From: Lates calcarifer
Lineage: Eukaryota; Chordata; Actinopteri; Centropomidae
Direction: 5' to 3'
Assembly: GCF_001640805.2 (NCBI RefSeq)
Contig: NC_066853.1
Location: forward strand, 28,040,378 to 28,104,377
Length of the DNA: 64,000 nucleotides
Each line of letters begins with the position of its first letter. Positions within the stretch are counted from its first letter, which is position 1. Positions 1 through 10,400 of this stretch are shown here, one piece after another. The notes beneath the pieces were generated by a model. That model saw only the letters and a list, made by a program, of their open reading frames with translations. It did not search any database and had not been told where the DNA came from. Made by a program: the position numbers and the translations under genes.

Positions 1-67
1 ACTAAGTTCCTGGAAATGCGCATCACAGAAAAAAGCTCTCTTAGACCTCACATGTGACAGCATTCTC

Positions 68-139
68 AAAAAAAACAAAACAAAACCAAAAAAAAAAAAA
101 CAAAAAAAAAAACAAAAAAACAAAAAACACAGCAGCATG
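68..139. repeat. A-rich low-complexity tract
   Basis: A-runs broken by single C residues for about 70 bases. It could be the decayed tail of a retroelement, but no element body is recognisable beside it. Confidence 0.8.
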
Positions 140-201
140 CACAGACATGCAGTTTCCTGGATTGACTGAAGAGAGTGAGCCATCCTAAACTGTCCTCACC
201 A

Positions 202-245
202 TGATGTGGTAAGGAGGACCTCAATAGGTCCTCCTTACCACATCA
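202..245. repeat. Perfect 20-bp inverted repeat with 4-base loop
   Basis: Arms 202-221 and 226-245 are exact reverse complements around the loop CAAT, forming a hairpin. No protein-coding context is visible. It may be the core of a palindromic mobile element or a transcribed hairpin downstream of or within abcg4. Confidence 0.85.
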
Positions 246-744
246 CACCTGCATCACTGTTTGGTATTGGAACACAAAGGTCTCTGATAGTAAGACCTGA
301 CATGCAGATAGCATTATCAGTCTCTCCCCTCCCTAAAACAAATCCATCAAGCACAGTGAACCCAAAAAGCCCTAAGCAGTGTGAAATGAAATGTGTCATT
401 TGTACATATGTCTAAATAATGGCAACAATAAAAGCTTGAAATTTGGAAAAATTGCTTTTTTTTTTTTTTTAATGACCTGTTTTTGGCCAGGCCAAGTCAC
501 TTTCTGGAGTTTCTGCTGGTTGCCTGGCAACTGTACAGGGACAGTTAGACTCTGTCTCAATTCAGATACTTGCACTGGAACACTTCCATGTAGTAAACTA
601 TGTATTTACTGGCGTAGTGATTGAATTTCAACAGGGTAGTGTTGTCGCAAATTGAACATGTCTGTTGTGCACTTACCGAAAATGATGATGGCAACACTGG
701 ACCATGATTGTTGTCTACCAAAATATCTGCTGACTACTTTGCTG
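246..744. other. Unassigned stretch
   Basis: A T-run lies at 457-470. No exon, RNA gene or repeat family recognised on either strand. It is probably abcg4 intron. Confidence 0.5.
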
Positions 745-877
745 ACTACCCATGCACACACATTGGGGGCAATTTGGGGATACCCAAGGATACTGGATAC
801 TGGAGGAGCCGGGGATCAAACCACCGACCTTCTGGTTGGTAGGTGACCGCCCTACCTCCTGAGCCACAGCCACTCCC
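745..877 (-). repeat. tRNA-derived SINE, head portion
   Basis: Read on the minus strand it starts with a Pol III A box (TGGCTCAGGAGGTAG) and a B box (GGTTTGATCCC), followed by CGGCTCCTCC and the tRNA-unrelated body. The same sequence recurs at 21.41-21.69 kb and 57.37-57.61 kb. Truncated at its tail. Confidence 0.75.
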
Positions 878-1263
878 AGTTATGCAGTCAAAACAGCATG
901 TGTTATGTACAGAAGAATGCAAATGAGCATTAGAGGTGCGGGTTAGTGGATTTTGCTACCTTTAAAGAGACCTAGGTTAGCTGTTTTCTTGTGTTTCTAG
1001 TCCTTGTGCTAAGCTAACCAGCTGCTGGATCTAGCTTCATATCTATGATACAGGCATCAGCCTTCTCATGCTTGTCAAAAAAACGAATAAGCAGTTTTCC
1101 TAAAATGTTGAACAGTTTCCTTAAAGAATATGTATCAAAGTAATTGCCACAAAATTAAACAGTGAGGCCCCTGAGGATCCGAGGCCCCAGGACAGCTGCC
1201 TGCTTTTCCCAGCTGAGAGTCCAGCCTTGACTGCAGTATAGCAGCACATCATCTACTACACAC

Positions 1264-1403
1264 CATGGGGTATTTTGTTGCACAGACTGATGTGCCATTG
1301 TTACCACACTGGTTCTTCCCCTCTAATGCACACATTCCACCTTGGACTGCCTCAAACAACACAGGGTTCAAGTCTCCATACTCTCCTGATGCCACTTCAA
1401 TAA
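1264..1403 (-). CDS. abcg4: abcg4 exon, start of linker (leftmost exon seen)
   Basis: It begins after acceptor tctctgatttag and encodes [20 protein letters not shown], then a variable Gly/Asn/Cys-rich linker, residues 317-363. I place the 3' border at the gtgtgt after an ATG codon (complement of 1264-1266) because that leaves phase 0 and the frame meets TGA six codons later. The 5' border is firm; the 3' border is inferred. No further abcg4 exon was recognised between 1 and 1263. Confidence 0.8.
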
Positions 1404-4400
1404 CTAAATCAGAGACAAAAGCAGAAATATATGAACATATTGAAGGGATTAAAATGTTTCAGATCATCCTCAGCAAAATTGTTGCATATTCATGAATAAA
1501 TTTGAGGTGAACATACTGAAGTCTGCAGGATTGTGGTAGGTAGGACAATAAAGGCCCATACTCTTCAAGTAAGGAATGAGGTAAGGGACTGTGCCTTTGT
1601 AGATACATTGTCCCTGACTGAGAATGTAAAGCTGTGGAAGAACAAGATTTTTCAGGCTGACAGGTAAATGAACTTTCAAAAAATTTTAATTGACACAAAG
1701 CAGTATTGGCATGTATTACTGCTTCTCATAAAATAAGCAGAAACTGGAACTTCTAAACATCCATTAAGTTCCTCTTTTTTGGCAGATGCATACCTTGTCA
1801 AACATCTCAAATAGTTTGGCACTAGGTTGGTGGATGGTGCAGATGATGGTCCGTCCTCCCAGCGCCAGAGAACGCATCAGTGACACCACCTGATAGCATG
1901 ATGCACTGTCTAAGCCACTAAACAGAGAGAGACAGACATACAGAAGGAACACTAATGAGCAGTTGGTAATTTATCATAAAAGATGTAGAAGCGTAAGGAT
2001 GTCAACTGTCAGCTGACAGCAACATGTACATAAACTACAAATATATTTTATGTACACTAGAGAAATTTGTTTTATTTCCTGGTCACTCTAGCAGAAACAT
2101 TTTTGATCTCAGCTGGTTCAGCCAGCTACATCATTGCAGTGAAAACTCAGGTATCCCTTATTACCAACAAACTATTGCTTCTATTTATATGAGCTAATAC
2201 ATATATAATATTGAGCCACAGTGTTGCTTCACATCACCATGACCATCTCAGGTGTCACTCAGCTATTGATGCACATAATTATTTGTAAAGTTACTTAAAT
2301 CAACAGTTATTTATTATACAATATATGAGACCAGCAGTGGAGAATTGAGAACTCAGCCAATCTGAAACTGAATAATCAAATCAAATGTGCATTTACATAG
2401 CAAGCATACTCTTACAGCAAATATTCAATAAGTCAGCAAATTTAACAAGCAGTCGTTGTAGGAGGGGTGCCACTGTCCTTCTGGACAGAAATCTTTTCTA
2501 AATTAAATATTAGAATTTTAATCTTAATCTTGCTTGTGAATTCATTCAGTTTAATATCTGGAGTTGAAACTTCCTCTTTAAGGTATCCCATTCTCCATTG
2601 CCAAGAAACACACAGAATGACTGGGCCTAAATATATATGGTTTATTAAATTACGGTCAATTAGCAGTGAACAAATGATAAAATAAAAATAAAGCTGTAAA
2701 GATGATCAAAGATGAGTCACTAACAGCTGGTAAAAATGAGGAGAATGAAAAATTTTTAAGGCGCTTACTATCATAGATTACGATTTCTTATTTTGGCATC
2801 AACCAAGTCATGAGCAGGTAATGAAATGTTTAGCCTACTTGAGCTGTCTTTTTAGTTGGAGACACAGCTCATTGCTGATGGGATTCCAGAACCATGATCT
2901 GGGTCAGCCGTATCCAGAGTCTGCAACCTCAGCAACAAACTGCATGTGGTTGGCAACCAAAGGCACCGAGACTCAGCAGTTGAGGGTTTTATACCTGTAG
3001 CATGGTATCACATTTGAGGCTGGGGTACTGTGGTCTCTAATTCATCCCAATCCCTTTCTTTTTCTCAGATAGAATGAAAAAATGACTTTCAGGTTATTAT
3101 TATTTATCATTATCTTATGTATTTATTTACTTTGTTTGTTCCCATGCACAAATCACATATTCGCCTTCCACCAAAATCAATTAAGACATTACAGACGATG
3201 ACAGTAAGGCAGTAGGACTCCATGACAGATATTTAACTTATTCCTCATGTTATTATTATTACATATCTCTGTTTAGGAATATCATAGGAATCTCTGATTT
3301 TCACTGAGTTGCCTGAAAACATTTGATCAATAAAATTATTTGCGTTACAGAATAGTTAGACAACAAATTCATATGTTTTCAGACATTACGAGAAATAAGG
3401 GGATACTGACTCTTTAGATAAGATTAGAATGTGGTGTTATTTGTGACAGGGGATTTGATGCATCGCATCAAGTTTTGTTGGATAGAAAAAAACAAATTTT
3501 CCAACTACCACATGACTCAGCATGTAGCCAGCTCTGCTCTCTTGAATCAGATTCAAAGTTTTGCTTCCAAATTATACAAGTAGTTCTGACCAAGCAATCT
3601 GATTGGTCAACTAAACATTTAGAATGTGCTCAGCATGACAGCACGCCTTACTCATCACTAAAAATATTACTCCGCCACATACATTTTACTTTGTTGGTAA
3701 TAGTTGTAAATCACAACTTTACACTCAAGGGTGTGCTTTAACGTCATTTGAGCACCTCAGTGATGCTTGCAGACCTCGGCGCAAGCGCCTTGGCTTTCTC
3801 CGTCAGCTGTGTCGGTGACACGGTTCTATAACTTAAAATTCATGTAAAAGTTTGCAGTTGCAGAAGCTACATCTGTGTGAGTAAAAAATGCAGCATCTTT
3901 GTTATAATGTTGTTGATAAAAGTAAGCATTTATTTGTGCAGTAGGCTATTGATTTAGTTTTGTTTTGTTAGTAGATTCCGAGACCTCGATAAAGCATTAA
4001 TGTCAGCTTAGAGTTCACTCACTTGGGACTAGAAAATCATTTCTGTTGCTAGGTTGTTACTAAGGGTCCGGTTATTTGCTATAGTGGTAAACTTGGTTCC
4101 ATTACACATAGAAGCCCACTGATGTGACTGATTGTGTTCCAGTTATTAGTCAGACCCCATGTATTTCCATGGAAACGGGAAAAACACTCACAAAATCTTT
4201 TTAATTTTGAGAGCAAATTGCTCCTCAACATGAACAGATTTTGATTATACATTTACTTTGGTTACTTTGGTAATAGTTGTATAATTGCAATATTAAACTT
4301 GAGGGTGTGCTTTAATGTCATTTGAGCACCTCAGTGATTCTTCACTGTCGTGCTCAAATGATGTTAAAGCACACCCTCTCAGTTAATATTGCTTAAGTCC

Positions 4401-7400
4401 ATGCTGACAACTCATCCATTTACTAATAAAATTGACAAAGTATATTTTTAGTATAGGCAAGAAAAACACACCTGAATGCTTAAAGTTTGTACAGTATTCA
4501 AATCTCAGCATGGATCCACTGATTGCTCTGAATATACCAGCAGTAGTTTGCTAGCTTAGATATCCAAAATAGTGTATCATTGTAATATCAATGATGGATG
4601 TCTATTTGATTGAAGCACATCTCACAGTTGATAATATCAACATAATATGCTCTAAATAGGTCTTTAATCTAAATTTAACCCTCATCTGCACACCAGTGTC
4701 TGTCCCATCTCACCTGGTGGGCTCATCAAAGAACATGACTGGAGGATTGTTGACCAGTTCAAGGGCGATGGCCAGCCGCTTACACTGACCTCCTGACAGT
4801 GAGCTGGTGCGAGTGTGAGCACAGTCAAGGAGCCCTAAAGCAGTCAGAATCTCATTCACCTGTAGAGTGAAAGTGAGAAAGAAAGGGACAGAGGAAGTCC
4901 ACAGGACAAAAAGGTGTTGGGCCACCATGAGTCACCAGACAGGATCATATCTATGAACATGGTCTTAGACCTCGAAGAGAGACTGCCTATTTCAATAGTC
5001 ACTTTGCTACCTTGCCCTCATTTTATTTATCCTATGAAAGTAAATGTAATGAAGAATCACTCACCCTTGTTCACTTTGTCTAACTTAAAACCAAGAAAAA
5101 TCTTCAATTCCAAGTAAACTGGCTCACTCTCACAGCAGATGCTGTGTCTTTGTTCTCTGACTAATGCCTCATTTTCTGTGGAGGCTAGTTATGAAGGTCA
5201 TTAATGCCCAGAAACAAATCAAATGTGTCTCTAATAGAGACAGGACCACAGTTATGCAAGTTTGTGTTAATTTTGTAACTGGTTTTGTTTTGCACATTGT
5301 CCTGATTATAACTGAAGCTGGGCCTGACATATCAGCTGTTGACTCACAACGTCTTGGCCAGGCCCTTGAAAAACAGACTGAATTCTCAAGGGACTTCCTG
5401 GTTAAATAAAGGCTAAAAACCAAACATGAAAAAATATGTCCATAGAGTGGAGTGTGTCAACAGTGGGAATTTATCCATATTTAATGTGACTGGATGGTTA
5501 AGATATGAGTTTGGTGTGTTCAAGGTCAGGATTAACTATTTTATTATTATTAACTATTAGGGAAGTATTATTGATAATACATTTTTCTTTCTGTTTAAGT
5601 TAAGCTAGTAGATGTTATTTGTGTAGCTCACCAGTGCTTTCTTCACATCTATAGTTTCATCCAGCTTCAAGTTGGCTGAAACCTGCAGCAAAGAGAAATA
5701 CAGATGCAAATATAAAATGCAACAGGTATTCACAGTACAGCAAAAGCAATATGCAACATTCTCAAGTCACAACCACACTCCTGCAGCACCTTGGCATATT
5801 ACCTCTTATTACCTCATTAGTTCTAAAAGAAATGACCATATTTTAATATATCATATGTAAACATAAATAGTATATTGTACTGTCCTTACTATAATAATCA
5901 TCCAAACTTTTCAAAATAGAACACACTCAAGCATGAATTCACATTTTCCTGGCCACGCTATGAGCATAGCAACTCACCATCATTGCCTCCCGTGCAGTGA
6001 GATGTGGCAGCAGCATGTCTTCCTGCATGATGTAGCAGGACATTTTCCTGAATGTTCTCAGGTCCCTGGGTTTACCATTTACCAGGATCTGACCCTTCAT
6101 CCCTGTTTCCCTGGGCAGCAAGAAGGATACACACATCCACAAATACTGAACAATTCAATGGGATATATACTGCATAACAGACTGATAACATGATACAGAA
6201 ACACATGGGCCCTTACCCCAAATGTTAAAGACCTTTTTTCCATAGTTGCCTTATGAAAGCTGATTTCTCCTAATTATGATGTGTTTGGCTGTTTGCACCA
6301 CTTTGTCTCAAATAAGCACTTTTATTTTACAATAGCTGTAGAGGGTATTTTTGCTCTCTCACCTGTACCCAGCCAAAACATTCATTAAGGTGGACTTCCC
6401 AGCCCCTGAGGGTCCCATGATTCCAATCAGCTCCCGACTGCAGAACCTCCCAGACAGGCACTTCAGTAAGGCTTTGAAACCTAGCAACAGCAACAATATT
6501 GATGACACTGAATGATTCTTATTAACAATGAAAACATTACATTATTTTACAAGAATTTCCTGCATGTCAACATGACTTGCAGTAAATCCTAATTTTTAAA
6601 CTGTCACTTGCAAATGGATATAGTGACTTCGCCCTACTATCATAGGGCAGGAAATATCAAAGCAGCAGACCTCCTCTGCAAGGATCCTAAACAGAATGCA
6701 CACCCTGGCCAGCATCCCCAGCCTATTCCAATTGGTTTACGAGAGACAAAATTTTGCTTTTACGTACAGAAAGGCGACAAATTAAAGGAAAAACCAACAT
6801 GAAATGTCTTAGTAAGGTGTTGGGCCACCATGAGTCACCAGAACAGCTTTAGTTTGCCTTGGCACTGATTCTACAAGTCTCTGGAACTCTACTGGAGATA
6901 CGGAACACATTCTTCCAAAAGATATTTCCACATGTGGTGTTTTGATATGAAGGTGGAGAGTGCTGTCTAACACACTGGTACTAAACAAAGATCTTGTGAC
7001 TGTGAAGGCAATACCATATGAGTCACATAATTTTCATACTCGTTAGACCATTCAGCAACCACTCATGCCATATGGACAGGGGCACTATCATCCCAGTTGA
7101 ACCTTTAACAGATTTTGACAAGCTTAAACAGTACCTAGACCAGACAGCAGCTCTGAAAGATATTTTGGTCCATTCGTCAATTCCCTCTGCACTTAGGGAG
7201 GTGACAAAACGACAGAGACAGAGAGGGAGGGATGCAGACAGAGAAAGAAGAGAAGGACACAGCACAGACAAATTAACAAGTGGGCTCCACTAGTGTTGCA
7301 TCATGGACAAAAGCCTTTCAGTAACTTCACATGCACCCACCAATAATGCTGATTGAGTTTGATGGGACTACATTTCTGCTGGATGGATGGGTGCTTTTAC

Positions 7401-10400
7401 CACTACACCACTACTGACTACAGTTAGTATTTTTAGTCTCTTTTCAGTCGTAGTTGGTACAAATTTGCACATCAAACTACCTGCTTATTCATAGAATTAT
7501 CCAACCAGCCAATCATCTACCACCAATGCAATGCATTATCATGCTGATACTGGTCAAGTGCCTCAGTTACTGTTAGCATCAAACATCAGAATGGGGAAAA
7601 AATGTAATCTCAGTGACTTTGAACATAGAATGTTTGTTGGTGCCTCATGGGCAAGTTTGACTATTTTTGACCAGTAAACAATGGTAACATTGTAGACATT
7701 GGTGACATTGGTAGAGGAAATCAAAGTTTTTGGCCAGCACTATTGTGTGGCATTTTATATTCGTTCTATCATGACAGTTTGAAAAAGTGACAGTCCTACA
7801 GGGTCCTACTGTAACAATACTGAGGAAGTTAACTGAGGTCTTCATTTACTAACGTGATACACTTTATACTAAGGCTGTGCAAACACACAAAGTGGTTTTA
7901 TGTAGCTATACTGTGTAACTATTAAAAAGAGACTTAAAACAAATTCAAACACATGAATGATACTTTGGATTTAAACACAGCCTATCAATAAAAAACTGAC
8001 CATATTTGTTATCCAGTATGTGGCTGGCTGCAGTTTTTTAAAGGTTGAACTCAATTTCTATTTATTTTAGTGGTGGGAGTCGAAAAAAAAAAAAAAAAAA
8101 CAATCCTTAGGACCTGCTCCAGTCAGCTGTGTGACATCCTCACACACCTCCTCAACCTGAGTCTGAAATTACAAAAGATCCCTGAGCTATGGAAGACATC
8201 ATGCATAGTGCCTGTCCCCAAGAGACTCCCTGCTGACTTCAACGACTATAGGCCTGTAGCTCTCACTTCTCACATCATGAAGATGCTTGAGTGCTGACGT
8301 GCCGTGGTAAGCGTATTCTGTCACTTACAGTTACTGGTGTTTGGTGATCATTGCTTCTTGCCTGCCTGTCTCAGACTAGATACTCTGTCTTTACCGACAC
8401 TACATCTCTGACTTTATCACCAATTTAATCTGCACATTCACAATAATAGTAGTTGCTAAATCACCCTCAACTCTCCACTTTCTGTGCGCTACTTCATTGA
8501 TTCATGCTATCTATCGAGACTAATTTAGCCAAACTCTCAGCTCTCCCTCTCCTGCCTTCTCTTGCTCTGTGTGTCAGATGTTTAGTCACACCTCTGCCTC
8601 GTTAATGATAATGGTATGTGTAATAAATGTCTGTTTGCTGTACTCAAGGCGAGGCTTAGCAAATTAGAGTCCCGGCTCTGCAACATGGAATCTAATTCAG
8701 CAGCTAGTGCTAAACAACCTTCTGTAGCCGGTGCGGAGCAGCCTAGCGTAGCTCCTGTTAGCATTCCCCCAACAGTTCCCAAGCAGTCGGGAAAACAGGC
8801 TGGCTGGGTGACTGTTCGTAAGGCCAGCCGTAGTTGTAAGCAGAAGCCCACTGCCGACCACCACCCAGTTCACATTTCAAACAGATACTCCCCACTAAGC
8901 AACACACCCACTAAGGAGCCAACTCTGGTGATTGGCAACTTTTGTGGAACATGAAGATAACAACTCCAGCGACCATAGTTAAATGTATTCCTGGGGCCAG
9001 AGTGGGTGACACTGAATCGTATTTAAAGGTGCTGACTAAGGATAAGTGCAGATATGGTAAAATTGTTATTCACGTCAGCACTAATGACACCCGACTACGC
9101 CAGTCAGAGGTCACAAAAGTCAATATTAATTCAGTGTGTCATTGGCAAAGACCATGTTGGACACCATAGTTTTCTCTGGTCCCCTGCCCGATCTGACCAG
9201 TGATGACATGTATAGCTGCATGTCTTCACTCAACCGCTGGCTGTTGAGATGGTATCCAGAAAATGATGTTGGCTTTGTGGATCATTGGAAGAGCTTCTGG
9301 GGGAGACCTGGTCTGGTTAGGAGAGATGGCCTTCATCCAACTTTTGATGGAGCATTTCTCATATCTAGAAATCTGAATTTATTAGGGAGCCAAAGCCCTG
9401 ACAATCTAGAGTTCAGGCCAGGAGACAGAGCTGCAGTCTTACACGCTTTTCTGAGCTCCATGGTTCAATTCTCAAACCTGTACACTGAAACAAATAGCAT
9501 GTAGGCTTGAAAAAGCGTTTCAGTAAACTGGAAGAATCCCGCTTAGCCTGGCAAGATAGACTCAAAAGATATAAAAAGGCCCTCTGTAATGCAAGAGGAG
9601 CCTATTACTTGTCATTTATGTTGTTTCTGTACGTGTCTTGTTAGACTTTAGTGCTACTTTTGATACAATTGACCATCACATCCTTTTACAGAGACTGGAG
9701 CAATATATTGGCATTAAAGAAACTGCACTAAACTGGTTTAAGTCCTATCTGTCTGATAGACTTCAGTTTGTACAGATTAACAACAATTCCTCCATGTACA
9801 CAAAAACTAGACATGGAGTTCCACAAGGGTCAGTGCTTAGACCAATTCTCTTCACTTTGTATATGCTTCCCTTGGGCAATATTATCAGGAAACACTCCAT
9901 ACATTTCCATTGTTATGCAGATGATACACAGCTTTATCTGTCAATGAAGCCTAATGAAACCAATCATCTAGCCAAACTCCGGGCATGTCTTAGGGACATT
10001 GAAAGTTGGATAACAAGCATTTTTTTACTACTGAAGTCAGATAAAATTGAAGTCATTATAATTGGTCCCGAACAACTCAGAAATTTTCTAATGATGTAGT
10101 TCCATTAGATAGCATTGCCCTGGCTCCCAGCACCACTGTAAAGAATCTGGGAGTTATCTTTGACCAGGATATGTCCTTTAATTCACACATAAAACAAACT
10201 TCTAGGACTGCCTTCTTTCACCTGTGTAATATCGCAAAAATTAGACATTTTCTGTCTCAAAAGGATGCCAAAAAACTAGTCCATGCATTTGTTACTTTAT
10301 TGGCATTAAAGGAACTGCACTAAACTGGTTTAAGTCCCATTTATCTGATAGGCTTCAGTTTGTACATGTTAACAACTACTCCTCCATACACACAAAAGTT

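Noticed and set aside
1140..1260. Additional abcg4 exon directly left of 1264
   Set aside because: A CTGCAG acceptor-like site exists at about 1232, but the implied intron would be about 33 bp and the downstream frame does not resemble the ABCG4 linker.
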